Origin: Polaromonas sp. AER18D-145
GTDB lineage: Bacteria; Pseudomonadota; Gammaproteobacteria; Burkholderiales; Burkholderiaceae_C
Assembly: GCF_002379095.1 (NCBI RefSeq)
Contig: NZ_NBZV01000036.1
Coordinates: 1-48,756, forward strand
DNA length: 48,756 nt
Reading direction: 5' to 3'
Part shown: positions 22,682-32,103 of the stretch, piece after piece
Layout: each line of letters starts with the position of its first letter
How positions within the stretch are numbered: position 1 is the stretch's first letter
Program-made: the position numbers and the translations under genes
The notes under the pieces: generated by a model
Told to the model about the DNA's origin: nothing
The model's input: the letters and a program-made list of their open reading frames with translations, nothing else
Databases searched by the model: none

Positions 22682-22815
22682 TTGGCGGCGGCGCAGAGAG
22701 CTACACACAGTGAGCGACCTTGGCGGCCAGGTTTTTCCGCCGGGCCGCCCCAAGGAAAAACGCGCCCCCTCGGGGGGCAGAGAGCTACACGCAGTGAGCG
22801 AACGTGGGGGCCAGT
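22682..22815. repeat. Dispersed repeat type B between tsaD and the sHsp gene
   Basis: Two copies of AGAGAGCTACAC-CAGTGAGCGA (near 22694 and 22783) flank a core with GCCCCC/GGGGGC arms and GTTTTTCC/GGAAAAAC arms. Read on the minus strand it matches the block at 39213. It fills the gap between convergent genes and could stop transcription from both sides. Confidence 0.75.
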
Positions 22816-22816
22816 T

Positions 22817-23218
22817 CTACTGAATCGTCAGCTGGGCCACGTTGCTGACCGGGACTTTTTTGCCCAGCGTCAAGGTCAGCACGCCGTTTGCCAGTTTGGC
22901 GGTGCTTGCGGCGGCGTCGATTTCCACAGGAAAACGGTAAGCCGCCTTGACCGTGCGTGCGGCATCGGCTTTGCTGGCAATACGCACCACATCACCTTCG
23001 ATGCCGATGTCCAGCTGTTCCCTGGCCAGGCCCGGAACGTCCAGTTGCAGTGAATAGGCCTTGTCACCGTCTTCCACCGACGCCGATTGGGCGGGGCGGC
23101 TGTCGGACAGGGCGCCCAGGGTGTCGCTCAGGAATTTGTCAAGGGCGCCGTTGCTGACCAGCGAGGAGGCGGGACGCTGAAAGCTTCGTGCAGGACGGCC
23201 GGCAAGTGAATAAAACAT
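22817..23218 (-). CDS. Small heat shock protein (Hsp20/alpha-crystallin family)
   Basis: A 133-residue ATP-independent holdase-type chaperone. The alpha-crystallin domain spans about residues 45-125, with YSLQLDVPGLAREQLDIGIEGDVVRI, FPVEIDAAASTAKLANGVLTLTLGKK and the A-x-x-x-n-G-v-L motif. The N-terminal arm is short, and the C-terminal IXI motif is reduced to QLTIQ. AAGGAG precedes the ATG. In the upstream gap (23219-23335) GGGAAA-TT-TTTCCC (23240-23253) is a small palindrome. No CIRCE or ROSE-like element could be recognised with confidence. Confidence 0.88.
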   Translation of the reverse strand: MFYSLAGRPARSFQRPASSLVSNGALDKFLSDTLGALSDSRPAQSASVEDGDKAYSLQLDVPGLAREQLDIGIEGDVVRIASKADAARTVKAAYRFPVEIDAAASTAKLANGVLTLTLGKKVPVSNVAQLTIQ

Positions 23219-23335
23219 AAGGACTCCTTTGGGTTGGGCGGGAAATTTTTCCCCTTACACTTCGCGGCTCCCAATCGTGATCGCCGCATGCACAGCAGGT
23301 AAGCGTGCCAAGGCGTATTTCAAGGAAATTCCAGA

Positions 23336-24628
23336 ATGTATTTTTTCAGTCATCGAACCTTGAAACGTGCCGTACTGGCCCTAGGCGCGAGCGCCTGTCT
23401 GTGGTCGGCCAGTGCCTCCGCACAGCAGCCCGCGGCGGCGCCAGCCCCGGTCCGCGTCGCGCTGATCGAGAGCCTGTCCGGGCCGTTTGCCAATACAGGC
23501 GAAGCCGTGTTCCGCAACCTGGTGTGGGCGGCGGAGCGCGTCAATGCGCGCGGCGGCCTCAAGCTGCCCGGCGGCAATCGCCCGCTGGTGTTCGAGCGCT
23601 ACGACAGCAAGGGCCAGAACGAGGAGGCCCTGTCGGCCCTGCGCTCCGCCCTGGATGACGGGATCACGCTGGTGACCCAGGGCAACTCGTCGTCGACGGC
23701 CGCGGTGCTGATTGATGCGATCAACAAACACAATGAGCGCCAGCCGGCCCAGCGCGCGCTGTACCTGAATTATTCCGCGGTGGATCCGGTGCTGACCAAT
23801 GAAAAATGCAGCTACTGGCACTTCCGTTTCGATGCCCACGCCGACATGCGCATGGCCGCGCTGATGGATGTGCTCAAGGAAGACAAGGCGGTCAAGAGCA
23901 TCTACCTGATCGGGCAGGACTACAGCTTTGGCCAGGCCGTGCTGCGCGAAGCCCGCCGGCAGCTGGGTGCCCAGCGCCCCGATGTGCAGATCGTCGGCGA
24001 CGAGTTGCACCCGATGGGCCGCGTCAAGGACTTTCTTCCCTATGCCGCCAAGATCAAGGCCAGCGGCGCTCAGGCCGTGCTCACCGGCAACTGGGGGAAC
24101 GATCTGACCCTGCTGGTCAAGGCCGCGAGGGATGTGGGTTTTGAAGGCAGCTTTTACACTTTTTACGGCAATGCACTGGGCGTGCCCGCCGCGCTGGGGG
24201 ATGCCGGCGTCGGCAAGGTGATCGCTGTGGCCGAATGGTTTCCCAATGAACCGGGTGCCCAGTCGGAAGCGTTTTACCAGTCCTTCCGCCAGCGTTTTCC
24301 GAAACCCCAGGACGACTATGTGCACATGCGCATGCAGCTGATGGTGGAAGCCCTGGCGCAGAGCATCGAAAAAGCCCGCACGGTGGAGTCCGCCGCCGTC
24401 GCCGCGCAGCTGGAAAAGGCGACGGTGCTGTTTGCCGGCCACAAGGGTGTGATGCGCGGCGCCGACCACCAGTTCCAGCAGCCGCTGCTGGTGGCCGTGA
24501 TGGACCGGCAGGGGGCACCCGGTGTCCGGTTCGATGTGGAGGGCTCGGGTTATGGCTTCCGGGTGATCAAGACCATCGATGCCGCGCGCTCCAGCCAGCC
24601 GCACAACTGCAAGATGCAGCGGCCCTGA
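23336..24628 (+). CDS. ABC transporter periplasmic substrate-binding protein, branched-chain amino acid type
   Basis: A 430-residue binding protein of the LivJ/Peripla_BP_6 class. It has a Sec signal peptide (KRAVLALGASACLWSASASA, cleavage near residue 29), then VRVALIESLSGPFANTGEAVFRNLVWAAERVNARGG, the TQGNSSSTAAVLIDAINKHN hinge segment and a C-terminal lobe. No permease or ATPase genes adjoin it, so it is an orphan binding protein, a common feature of this bacterial family, and the ligand cannot be read from the sequence. AAGGA precedes the ATG. The aminotransferase gene follows after 37 bp, which may point to an amino acid or keto acid ligand. Confidence 0.88.
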   Translation: MYFFSHRTLKRAVLALGASACLWSASASAQQPAAAPAPVRVALIESLSGPFANTGEAVFRNLVWAAERVNARGGLKLPGGNRPLVFERYDSKGQNEEALSALRSALDDGITLVTQGNSSSTAAVLIDAINKHNERQPAQRALYLNYSAVDPVLTNEKCSYWHFRFDAHADMRMAALMDVLKEDKAVKSIYLIGQDYSFGQAVLREARRQLGAQRPDVQIVGDELHPMGRVKDFLPYAAKIKASGAQAVLTGNWGNDLTLLVKAARDVGFEGSFYTFYGNALGVPAALGDAGVGKVIAVAEWFPNEPGAQSEAFYQSFRQRFPKPQDDYVHMRMQLMVEALAQSIEKARTVESAAVAAQLEKATVLFAGHKGVMRGADHQFQQPLLVAVMDRQGAPGVRFDVEGSGYGFRVIKTIDAARSSQPHNCKMQRP

Positions 24629-24665
24629 ACCGCACGCCAACGCCACCCTTCGCAGAAAGACCCGC

Positions 24666-25856
24666 ATGAGACAAGCCGTTTTAGACCTCGAAGAATCGAT
24701 GATCCGCCAGGTGGCCAATGCCGGCATGGGGCGCAGCGATGTGCTCAAGTTCTGGTTTGGTGAAAGTGACGAGGTCACGCCCGCCTTCATCCGCGATGCC
24801 GCCATCGCCTCGCTGCAGCAGGGCGAGACTTTTTACGCGCACAACCTGGGCCTGCCGGAGCTGCGCGAAGCGATTGCGCGTTACGCCACCGGCTTGCGCT
24901 GCTGCGGCGCGGCAGCGATTGATGCGGACCGTATTGCTGTCACCTCGGGCGGCGTGAACGCCCTGATGCTGGCGATGCAGGCGCTGGTGGATGCCGGCGA
25001 TGAGGTGGTGGCGGTGACGCCGGTCTGGCCCAACCTGACCGCGCAGCCGCTGATCATGGGCGCGAAGCTGCGCTGCGTGAGCCTGCGGCCGGTGGCCAGC
25101 CAGTGGCAACTCGATATGGACGAGTTGCTGGCGGCCATCACGCCCCGGACCCGGCTGTTGATCGTCAACGCACCGAACAACCCGACCGGCTGGACCCTGA
25201 GCCGCGCCGAGCAGGAAACCCTGCTCGCGCACTGCCGCCGCACCGGCACCTGGATTCTGGCCGACGAGGTGTACGAGCGGCTTTATTTCGAGCCCACGGA
25301 AAATGGCTGCGCGCCGAGTTTCCTCGATATTGCGGCCCCGGAAGACCGGCTGCTGGTCGTCCACAGCTTTTCCAAGAGCTTTTTGATGACCGGCTGGCGC
25401 CTGGGCTGGCTGGTGATGCCACCCGGCATGACGCCGCACATGGGCAAGCTGGTGGAGTTCAATACCTCGTGCGCCCCGGTGTTCGTCCAGCGGGCCGCCC
25501 TGGTGGCGCTGGCAAGAACCGATGACGTCACGCCGCAATTGGTGGCGCACCTGAAAACCTGCCGCGACACGCTGGTGCCGCTGCTGCAGGCGCTGCCGGG
25601 TGTGGAAGTGGCCCCGGCCCGGGGCGGCATGTATGCGTTTTTCAGGCTGTCGGACCAGGCGCGCTTCGGCGATTCGCTGGCCACCGCCAAACGCCTGGTG
25701 GTGGAGGCCGGCCTCGGGCTGGCCCCCGGCAATGCCTTCATGGTCAACCCGGCGCCCGAGGCCCAGGGCTGGCTGCGCTGGTGTTTTGCAAGCCGGGACG
25801 TCGCCAGGCTGGGGCAGGGCGTGGAGCGCCTGGCCCGCTGGCTGCCGGGCGCCTGA
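24666..25856 (+). CDS. PLP-dependent class I/II aminotransferase
   Basis: A 396-residue fold-type I aminotransferase. Seen are KFWFGESDEVTP near the start, TSGGVNALMLAMQAL, VNAPNNPTGW, DEVYERLYF and the Schiff-base lysine in SFSKSFLMTGWRLGW (Lys 237), followed by the conserved arginine late in the protein in LRWCFA. Substrate specificity cannot be assigned; aspartate/alanine-type family members share these motifs. The ATG at 24666 is chosen because it starts the homologous region; the longer frame overlaps the preceding gene. Probably co-transcribed with the binding-protein gene upstream. Confidence 0.9.
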   Translation: MRQAVLDLEESMIRQVANAGMGRSDVLKFWFGESDEVTPAFIRDAAIASLQQGETFYAHNLGLPELREAIARYATGLRCCGAAAIDADRIAVTSGGVNALMLAMQALVDAGDEVVAVTPVWPNLTAQPLIMGAKLRCVSLRPVASQWQLDMDELLAAITPRTRLLIVNAPNNPTGWTLSRAEQETLLAHCRRTGTWILADEVYERLYFEPTENGCAPSFLDIAAPEDRLLVVHSFSKSFLMTGWRLGWLVMPPGMTPHMGKLVEFNTSCAPVFVQRAALVALARTDDVTPQLVAHLKTCRDTLVPLLQALPGVEVAPARGGMYAFFRLSDQARFGDSLATAKRLVVEAGLGLAPGNAFMVNPAPEAQGWLRWCFASRDVARLGQGVERLARWLPGA

Positions 25857-25881
25857 GCCGGCCCGGAGACTGGGCTATAAT
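25853..25881 (+). promoter_or_regulatory. Putative sigma-70 promoter of rpsO
   Basis: A perfect -10 TATAAT at 25876-25881, with only a weak -35 (CTGAGC at 25853, 17 bp spacing) that overlaps the stop codon of the aminotransferase gene. The sequence from -10 on, TATAATCCAAGGCTCTGC, matches that of rpsU. About 120 nt of leader separate it from rpsO. Confidence 0.7.
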
Positions 25882-26008
25882 CCAAGGCTCTGCGCAAAAG
25901 CGTGCTTTTTCATTCTGAAGAAGCGGCGCGTTGCAGAACACGGCGGCCACGGTCAACTCCCACGTCGGGAACACTGTACCGCTCGCAAGTAATTTCCAAG
26001 GAAAACCC

Positions 26009-26275
26009 ATGATCGCGAAATCCATCAAGGCCGACATCGTTCAGGCCAACGCACGCGCCGCTGGCGACACCGGCAGCCCAGAAGTTCAAGTGGCCCTGCT
26101 GACCGGCCGCATCAATGAACTGATGCCCCATTTCAAGACCCACGCCAAGGATCACCACGGTCGCCGTGGCCTGCTGCGCATGGTGAGCCGCCGCCGCAAG
26201 CTGCTGGATTACCTGAAGTCCAAGGACGCAGCCCGTTATGTTGCGTTGATCGCCAAGCTTGGCCTGCGCAAATAA
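26009..26275 (+). CDS. rpsO: 30S ribosomal protein S15
   Basis: S15 binds 16S rRNA early in 30S assembly at the 20-22 helix junction. The 88-residue protein matches the family over its whole length: [48 protein letters not shown]. The ATG at 26009 is preceded by AAGGA. It has its own promoter and a strong terminator, followed by pnp, the order usual in bacteria. The leader may carry an S15 autoregulatory structure, but I could not define one. Confidence 0.97.
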   Translation: MIAKSIKADIVQANARAAGDTGSPEVQVALLTGRINELMPHFKTHAKDHHGRRGLLRMVSRRRKLLDYLKSKDAARYVALIAKLGLRK

Positions 26276-26295
26276 GCGCTAAAACGACTGCAAAG

Positions 26296-26329
26296 CGCCT
26301 GAGTTAGTTCACTAGCTCAGGCGTTTTTT
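26296..26329 (+). terminator. Intrinsic terminator of rpsO
   Basis: CGCCTGAGTTAG pairs with CTAGCTCAGGCG (12 pairs, one G-T) over the loop TTCA, followed by six T. Confidence 0.95.
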
Positions 26330-26408
26330 ACTTCAAAATGTACAAAATTCCAGGAATGCCGCAGGCATAACTGGCTTACTTCGGAGCAAGGCAAAAAGAG
26401 CACGCGCT

Positions 26409-26459
26409 GTGTCATTCCACAAGAAAAATCCTGGGCGCAGGTGTTTTGTGGAATGGCAT
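26409..26459 (+). promoter_or_regulatory. Long stem-loop in the pnp leader
   Basis: CATTCCACAA (26413-26422) pairs perfectly with TTGTGGAATG (26446-26455) and can be extended by four pairs; an inner CCTG-GGCG-CAGG hairpin sits in the loop. It lies 70 nt upstream of the pnp ATG. By analogy with enterobacterial pnp it may be an RNase III target for autoregulation. Confidence 0.6.
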
Positions 26460-26529
26460 CGTGTTCGATTTGTCCCCGCTCCGGGCTTCAGGTGCAGCCT
26501 CATGCACCCAGTCAAGTGGAGAAAAAAAC

Positions 26530-28647
26530 ATGAGCATTTTCAACAAAGTCAGCAAGACTTTCCAATGGGGTCAGCACAAGGTCACGATGGAAACCGGCGA
26601 AGTCGCACGCCAGTCCGGCGGCGCCGTGTTGCTGGATATGGATGGCACCGTGGTGCTGGCCACCGTGGTTGCCAAAACCGAGGCCAAGCCCGGTCAGGAC
26701 TTCTTTCCCCTGACGGTCGACTATCTCGAAAAAACCTACGCCGCCGGCCGCATTCCCGGCAGCTTCTTCAAGCGCGAAGGCCGTCCCAGCGAGTTTGAAA
26801 CACTGACCTCGCGCCTGATCGACCGCCCGATCCGCCCCCTGTTCCCCGAAGGCTTCTTCAATGAAGTGCAGGTCGTGATCCATGTGTTGTCGCTCAATCC
26901 TGAAGTCGAAGGCGACATTCCTGCGCTGATCGCATCCAGCGCCGCGCTGGCTATTTCCGGCATTCCTTTCAATGGCCCGATAGGCGCGGCCCGCGTGGCC
27001 TACATCGACGGCCAGTACGTGCTGAACCCCGGCAAGACCCAGCTGAAGGATTCGAAAATGGATCTGGTTGTGGCCGGCACCGAAGCCGCCGTGCTGATGG
27101 TCGAGTCCGAAGCCCAGCAGCTGTCCGAAGAAATCATGCTCGGCGCCATCGTGTTTGGCCATGAGCAGGGCAACATCGCGATCAACGCGATTCACGAACT
27201 TGTTCGTGATGCCGGCAAGCCGGTCTGGGACTGGCGTGCGCCTGCCAAGGACGAGGTGCTGATCGCCAAGGTGGTTGCGCTGGCCGAAGAAAAGCTCGTC
27301 AAGGCTTACCAGATCCGCAACAAGCAGGCCCGCACCCACGCCACGCGCGAAGTGACCACCTGGACCAAGATGGGCCTGAAGGCCGAGGGCGTCGAATTCG
27401 ACGGTGTTGCCGTCGAAGGCATGCTGTTCGACATCGAAGCCAAAATCGTGCGCAGCCAGATCCTGGCCGGCGATCCCCGCATTGATGGCCGCGACACGCG
27501 CACCGTGCGCCCCATCGAAATCCGCAACAGCGTGCTGCCCCGTACCCACGGTTCGGCCCTGTTCACGCGCGGCGAGACCCAGGCGCTGGTGATCACCACG
27601 CTGGGCACCGAGCGCGATGCACAGCGCATCGACGCCTTGTCGGGCGACTATGAAGACCGCTTCATGCTGCACTACAACATGCCTCCGTTCGCCACCGGCG
27701 AAACCGGCCGTGTGGGCAGCCCGAAACGCCGCGAAATCGGCCACGGCCGCCTCGCCAAGCGCGCGCTGATCGCCGTGTTGCCGACCAAGGAAGAGTTTCC
27801 GTACACCATGCGTGTCGTCAGCGAGATCACCGAGTCCAACGGCTCCTCGTCGATGGCTTCGGTCTGCGGCGGCTGCCTGTCGCTGATGGACGCCGGCGTG
27901 CCGATGAAGGCTCACGTGGCCGGCATCGCCATGGGCCTGATCAAGGAAGACAACCGCTTTGCCGTGCTGACCGACATCCTGGGTGACGAAGATCACCTGG
28001 GCGACATGGACTTCAAGGTGGCCGGTACCACCGCCGGCATCACCGCGCTGCAGATGGACATCAAGATCCAGGGCATCACGAAGGAAATCATGCAGGTCGC
28101 GCTGGCCCAGGCCAAGGAAGCCCGCATGCACATCCTCGGCAAGATGCAGGAAGCCATGGGCGAAGCCAAGGCCGAGGTCTCTGACTTCGCACCGCGCCTG
28201 TATGTCATGAAGATCAACCCCGAGAAAATCCGTGACGTGATCGGCAAGGGCGGCGCCGTCATTCGTGCGCTGACCGAAGAAACCGGCACGCAGATCAACA
28301 TCGAGGAAGACGGCACCATCACGATCGCGTCGAACGACAGCGCCAAGGCCGATGAAGCCAAACGCCGCATCGCCGAGATCACCGCCGAAGTCGAAATTGG
28401 CAAGGTCTACGAAGGCGCGATCACCAAGATCCTGGACTTCGGCGCCCTCGTCAACCTGTTGCCCGGCAAGGACGGCCTGCTGCACATCAGCCAGATCGCC
28501 CACGAGCGTGTCGAGCGCGTCACCGACTACCTGAGCGAAGGCCAGATCGTCAAGGTCAAGGTTCTGGAAACCGACGAAAAAGGCCGCGTCAAGCTGTCCA
28601 TGAAGGCGCTGCTCGACCGTCCGGCTCAAGGCCAGGACCAGGGCTAA
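26530..28647 (+). CDS. pnp: Polyribonucleotide nucleotidyltransferase (PNPase)
   Basis: PNPase degrades RNA 3' to 5' with phosphate and takes part in mRNA decay and sRNA stability. The 705-residue protein has two RNase PH domains (about 10-235 and 300-550, with [18 protein letters not shown] and [30 protein letters not shown] active-site segments), a KH domain with [17 protein letters not shown] near 570 and an S1 domain near 620-690 starting [24 protein letters not shown] precedes the ATG at 26530. A leader stem-loop suggests autoregulation. Full length and intact. Confidence 0.98.
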   Translation: MSIFNKVSKTFQWGQHKVTMETGEVARQSGGAVLLDMDGTVVLATVVAKTEAKPGQDFFPLTVDYLEKTYAAGRIPGSFFKREGRPSEFETLTSRLIDRPIRPLFPEGFFNEVQVVIHVLSLNPEVEGDIPALIASSAALAISGIPFNGPIGAARVAYIDGQYVLNPGKTQLKDSKMDLVVAGTEAAVLMVESEAQQLSEEIMLGAIVFGHEQGNIAINAIHELVRDAGKPVWDWRAPAKDEVLIAKVVALAEEKLVKAYQIRNKQARTHATREVTTWTKMGLKAEGVEFDGVAVEGMLFDIEAKIVRSQILAGDPRIDGRDTRTVRPIEIRNSVLPRTHGSALFTRGETQALVITTLGTERDAQRIDALSGDYEDRFMLHYNMPPFATGETGRVGSPKRREIGHGRLAKRALIAVLPTKEEFPYTMRVVSEITESNGSSSMASVCGGCLSLMDAGVPMKAHVAGIAMGLIKEDNRFAVLTDILGDEDHLGDMDFKVAGTTAGITALQMDIKIQGITKEIMQVALAQAKEARMHILGKMQEAMGEAKAEVSDFAPRLYVMKINPEKIRDVIGKGGAVIRALTEETGTQINIEEDGTITIASNDSAKADEAKRRIAEITAEVEIGKVYEGAITKILDFGALVNLLPGKDGLLHISQIAHERVERVTDYLSEGQIVKVKVLETDEKGRVKLSMKALLDRPAQGQDQG

Positions 28648-28650
28648 TCT

Positions 28651-28700
28651 GCTATCTTATTTGTAGCTGCTTGCGCCCGCCAGTCGGGGGCTGTGGCCAC
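28651..28700 (+). repeat. GCTAT-N7-GTAGC dispersed repeat, copy D
   Basis: GCTAT (28651-28655), seven bases, GTAGC (28663-28667), then CTTGCGCCCGCCAGTCGGGG. The best-preserved copy in the window, between pnp and the quinone oxidoreductase gene. Confidence 0.8.
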
Positions 28701-28718
28701 AAATGACTGGAAAGTTTA

Positions 28719-29720
28719 ATGAAAGCCGTTGAAATCACCTCCTATGGTCCGCCCGACGTTCTGCGTCTGGGCGAGCGGCCGGCGCCGGTTGCCGGCGAAG
28801 GCGAGTTGCTGATCCGCGTCAGTGCCAGCGGGGTGAATCGCCCCGATGTCCTGCAGCGCACCGGCAACTACCCGGTGCCGCCCGGGGCGTCGGACATTCC
28901 CGGGCTGGAAGTGGCCGGCGTGGTTGTTGGCGGCGACGCCGCGGCCATGGCGCAAGCCGGCCTGAAAGTGGGCGACCGTGTCTGCGCACTGGTGGCGGGC
29001 GGCGGTTACGCCGAGCTGTGTGTGGCGCCAGTGGGTCAGTGCCTGCCGGTGCCGGCGGGCCTCAGCGATATCGAGGCAGCCTCGCTGCCCGAAACATTTT
29101 TTACCGTCTGGAGCAATGTTTTTGACCGGGTGCGCTTGCAAAAGGGCGAAACCCTGTTGATCCAGGGCGGCTCCAGCGGCATCGGCGTGACGGCCATCCA
29201 GATGGCCAAGGCGCTGGGCGCCACGGTGCTGGTCACGGCCGGCAGCGACGACAAATGCGCCGCCTGCCTGGCCCTCGGTGCCGACCACGCGATCAACTAC
29301 AAGACCAGCGACTTTGCCGAAGAGGTCAAAAAGCTCACGGCAGGCCAGGGCGTCAATGTCATTCTCGACATGGTCGCCGGCAGCTACGTGGCGCGTGAAG
29401 TCGAGTGCCTTGCCGAAGACGGCCGCCTGGTGATCATTGCCGTGCAGGGCGGCCTCAAGGCCGAGTTCAATGCCGGCCTGGTGCTGCGCAAACGCCTGAC
29501 CGTCACCGGTTCGACCCTGCGGCCGCGTTCGATCGAGTTCAAGTCCGCGATTGCCGCAGCCCTGAAGGAAAAAGTCTGGCCGCTGCTGGCCAGCGGCGCG
29601 ATCAAACCCGTGATTCACAGCACCTTTGCTGCGGCCGACGCGGCCAAAGCCCATGCGCTGATGGAGTCGAACCAGCACATCGGCAAAATTGTTTTGACCT
29701 GGCAGGCACCGGCAGCATGA
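28719..29720 (+). CDS. NAD(P)H-quinone oxidoreductase, zinc-independent MDR family
   Basis: A 333-residue medium-chain dehydrogenase of the quinone oxidoreductase/PIG3 type. It has the GroES-like N-terminal part with [34 protein letters not shown] and the nucleotide-binding [20 protein letters not shown] near residue 150. The zinc-ligand cysteines of alcohol dehydrogenases are absent. The substrate is unknown; quinones or enones are usual for the family. Its stop overlaps the tpiA start (ATGA), so the two are translationally coupled. Confidence 0.9.
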   Translation: MKAVEITSYGPPDVLRLGERPAPVAGEGELLIRVSASGVNRPDVLQRTGNYPVPPGASDIPGLEVAGVVVGGDAAAMAQAGLKVGDRVCALVAGGGYAELCVAPVGQCLPVPAGLSDIEAASLPETFFTVWSNVFDRVRLQKGETLLIQGGSSGIGVTAIQMAKALGATVLVTAGSDDKCAACLALGADHAINYKTSDFAEEVKKLTAGQGVNVILDMVAGSYVAREVECLAEDGRLVIIAVQGGLKAEFNAGLVLRKRLTVTGSTLRPRSIEFKSAIAAALKEKVWPLLASGAIKPVIHSTFAAADAAKAHALMESNQHIGKIVLTWQAPAA

Positions 29721-30475
29721 AAAAACTGATTGCAGGAAACTGGAAAATGAACGGCAGCCTGGCTGCCAATGAGGCCTTGCTGCAGGCCCTGGCGGCCGGT
29801 TTGCCGGCGCAGCCGGGCTGTGCGGTGGCGGTGTGTGTGCCGGCGCCGTATCTGGCACAGTTCCAGGCGCTGGCCCAGGCCTTGCCGGCACTGGCTTCCA
29901 TTGATCTGGGTGCGCAGGACGTCTCGGCCAAGGCTTCCGGGGCCTACACCGGTGAAGTCAGCGCGTCCATGCTGAAGGACTTCGGCTGCCGTTACGCCAT
30001 CGTCGGCCACTCGGAGCGCCGCCAGTACCACTTCGAGACCGATGCGCTGGTCGCCGAGAAGGCGCAGCAGGCGCTGGCACTGGGCATCACGCCGATTGTC
30101 TGTGTCGGTGAGACGCTGGCAGAACGCGAAGCAGGGCAGACGGAAAGTGTTGTCAAGCGCCAGCTGGCGGCCGTGATTCATGCCAATGGCCACTGCATCA
30201 GCGAGATCGTCGTGGCCTATGAACCGGTCTGGGCGATCGGCACCGGCAGGACCGCGACACCCGAGCAGGCGCAAGCCGTGCATGCGGTGCTCAGGGCCCA
30301 GCTCAAGGCGGCGACGGACCAGTCCGCGCGCGTGAAAATTCTGTATGGCGGAAGCATGAATGCGGCCAATGCCGCAACGCTGCTGAGCCAGCCCGACATC
30401 GACGGCGGCCTGATCGGCGGCGCGTCGCTCAAGGCCCCCGAGTTTTTGACGATTATTGCTGCAGCCGCCGTCTGA
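29717..30475 (+). CDS. tpiA: Triosephosphate isomerase
   Basis: TpiA interconverts dihydroxyacetone phosphate and glyceraldehyde 3-phosphate. The 252-residue TIM barrel retains the catalytic residues: Lys 10 in GNWKMN, His 98 in IVGHSERR, and the Glu in the [10 protein letters not shown] motif, plus the phosphate-binding LYGGSMN and GLIGGASL. The start overlaps the preceding stop codon. It is followed by secG after 33 bp, a linkage conserved in many proteobacteria. Confidence 0.98.
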   Translation: MKKLIAGNWKMNGSLAANEALLQALAAGLPAQPGCAVAVCVPAPYLAQFQALAQALPALASIDLGAQDVSAKASGAYTGEVSASMLKDFGCRYAIVGHSERRQYHFETDALVAEKAQQALALGITPIVCVGETLAEREAGQTESVVKRQLAAVIHANGHCISEIVVAYEPVWAIGTGRTATPEQAQAVHAVLRAQLKAATDQSARVKILYGGSMNAANAATLLSQPDIDGGLIGGASLKAPEFLTIIAAAAV

Positions 30476-30508
30476 CGGGCGGAGCACGCTATTCAATTAG
30501 GAGTAAAT

Positions 30509-30919
30509 ATGAACGTTTTGTTAACCATTGTTCTGGCGGTCCAGATGATCACCGCGCTGGGCATGATCGGCCTGATCCTTGTGCAGCACGGCAAGGGCGC
30601 CGACATGGGGGCGGCTTTTGGCAGCGGCGGTTCCGGCAGCCTGTTTGGCGCCAGCGGCAGTGCCAACTTCCTGTCGCGCACGACGGCTGTCCTGGCGGCC
30701 GTGTTTTTTGTCTGTACCCTGGCGCTGGCCTACTTCGGCAACGCGCGTCCACAGACCGGCACCAGCGTGCTGGAAGGCGCGGCCACCACGGCGCCAGCGC
30801 CGGTCGCTCCCGGTGCCGGCCAAATCCCCGGCACGGCCACCCCCGCACCCACCGCCGGTGCGGTTGCCGTACCGCCTGCGCCGGCCGCTTCTGGTGCAGG
30901 TCAAATCCCGACGAAATAG
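30509..30919 (+). CDS. secG: Preprotein translocase subunit SecG
   Basis: SecG is the accessory subunit of the SecYEG channel. The 136-residue protein has two membrane helices (about 3-22 and 53-75) around the conserved LVQHGKGADMGAAFGSGGSGSLFGASGSANFL loop. The C-terminal tail is a Pro/Ala-rich extension with GAGQIP occurring twice, longer than in enterobacteria but common in betaproteobacteria. AGGAG precedes the ATG. A CCGTTC/GAACGG hairpin (30933-30952) after the stop may be a weak terminator. Confidence 0.96.
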   Translation: MNVLLTIVLAVQMITALGMIGLILVQHGKGADMGAAFGSGGSGSLFGASGSANFLSRTTAVLAAVFFVCTLALAYFGNARPQTGTSVLEGAATTAPAPVAPGAGQIPGTATPAPTAGAVAVPPAPAASGAGQIPTK

Positions 30920-31034
30920 CGCCACAAAGGTGCCGTTCTGCTCAGGGAACGGTGCAAATTCAGAGTAAACTCTGAGACTGCCCGGAAAGCCAAAAGCCGC
31001 AAGGTTCCTCATGCAATCCGGACAGCTAAAAACC

Positions 31035-31119
31035 GCGGACGTGGTGAAATTGGTAGACACGCTATCTTGAGGGGGTAGTGGCGAAAGCTGTGCGAGTTCG
31101 AGTCTCGCCGTCCGCACCA
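31035..31119 (+). tRNA. tRNA-Leu (anticodon GAG)
   Basis: The acceptor stem GCGGACG/CGTCCGC closes an 85-nt class II tRNA. The anticodon stem CTATC/GGTAG holds the loop TTGAGGG, giving anticodon GAG. A long variable arm and the T-loop GTTCGAGTC are visible, and CCA is encoded. tRNA-Leu between secG and nuoA is a conserved arrangement in proteobacteria. Confidence 0.96.
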
Positions 31120-31214
31120 CCTACAGGCACTGGCCAGTACTGCTCAGGCAGGGCCCAGGCCTTGAACAGCAAACTGGCATCCAGCACAAGCGGCTTGCAG
31201 AAGTTGAATCGACG

Positions 31215-31574
31215 ATGAACCTCGACCAATACCTCCCCGTCCTGTTGTTTATCCTGGTGGGCGTGGCTGTCGGCGTGGTGCCCCAGTTGCTGGGCCGTCT
31301 GCTCGGTCCGAACAAGCCGGACAGCGAAAAAAATTCCCCCTATGAGTGTGGCTTCGAGGCGTTTGAAGATGCCCGCATGAAGTTCGATGTGCGTTATTAC
31401 CTCGTCGCCATCCTGTTCATTCTTTTCGACCTCGAAATCGCTTTCCTGTTTCCGTGGGCCGTGGCGCTCAAGGAAATCGGTCCGGTGGGCTTCTGGTCCA
31501 TGATGATTTTCCTCGGCATTCTGGTCGTCGGCTTTGCCTACGAGTGGAAAAAAGGCGCCCTGGACTGGGAATAG
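31215..31574 (+). CDS. nuoA: NADH-quinone oxidoreductase subunit A
   Basis: A 119-residue membrane subunit of complex I with three helices. The conserved [39 protein letters not shown] region between and in helices 1 and 2 is intact. First gene of the nuo operon, 95 bp after tRNA-Leu; no separate strong promoter was recognised in that gap, so read-through from upstream is possible. Confidence 0.97.
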   Translation: MNLDQYLPVLLFILVGVAVGVVPQLLGRLLGPNKPDSEKNSPYECGFEAFEDARMKFDVRYYLVAILFILFDLEIAFLFPWAVALKEIGPVGFWSMMIFLGILVVGFAYEWKKGALDWE

Positions 31575-31623
31575 CTCACCAAGACTCAGCGGTTGCAGGC
31601 GCAGCCGCCACAAAGGGACGGGT

Positions 31624-32103
31624 ATGTCACTAGAAGGTGTTTTCAACGAAGGCTTCATGACCACGAGTTACGACTCGGTGGTCAACTGGGCCAAGACCGG
31701 GTCGCTCTGGCCCATGACCTTCGGCCTGGCCTGCTGCGCCGTCGAGATGATGCACGCCGGCGCCGCGCGTTACGACATCGACCGCTTCGGCATGTTGTTC
31801 CGGCCCAGCCCGCGCCAGTCCGACCTGATGATCGTCGCCGGCACGCTGTGCAACAAGATGGGCCCGGCCTTGCGCAAGGTGTATGACCAGATGTCCGAGC
31901 CGCGCTGGGTGCTGTCCATGGGGTCGTGCGCCAACGGTGGCGGTTATTACCACTACAGTTATTCGGTCGTTCGCGGCTGTGACCGCATCGTGCCGGTCGA
32001 CGTTTATGTGCCGGGCTGCCCGCCGACGGCCGAAGCGCTGCTGTACGGCATCATCCAGTTGCAGCAGAAAATCCGCCGCACCAACACCATTGCGAGGGCT
32101 TGA
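31624..32103 (+). CDS. nuoB: NADH-quinone oxidoreductase subunit B
   Basis: NuoB carries the terminal [4Fe-4S] cluster N2 that passes electrons to quinone. In the 159-residue protein the four ligands are in [15 protein letters not shown] and VPGCPP. The peripheral Q-module subunit is full length. The ATG at 31624 was chosen because it begins the homologous region ([21 protein letters not shown]). The stop overlaps the nuoC start. Confidence 0.97.
   Translation: MSLEGVFNEGFMTTSYDSVVNWAKTGSLWPMTFGLACCAVEMMHAGAARYDIDRFGMLFRPSPRQSDLMIVAGTLCNKMGPALRKVYDQMSEPRWVLSMGSCANGGGYYHYSYSVVRGCDRIVPVDVYVPGCPPTAEALLYGIIQLQQKIRRTNTIARA

Noticed and set aside
31035..31119. tRNA read with anticodon UGA (Ser), since it has a long variable arm
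   Set aside because: Only the stem CTATC/GGTAG gives a 7-nt loop with U33 in place, which sets the anticodon as GAG (Leu).
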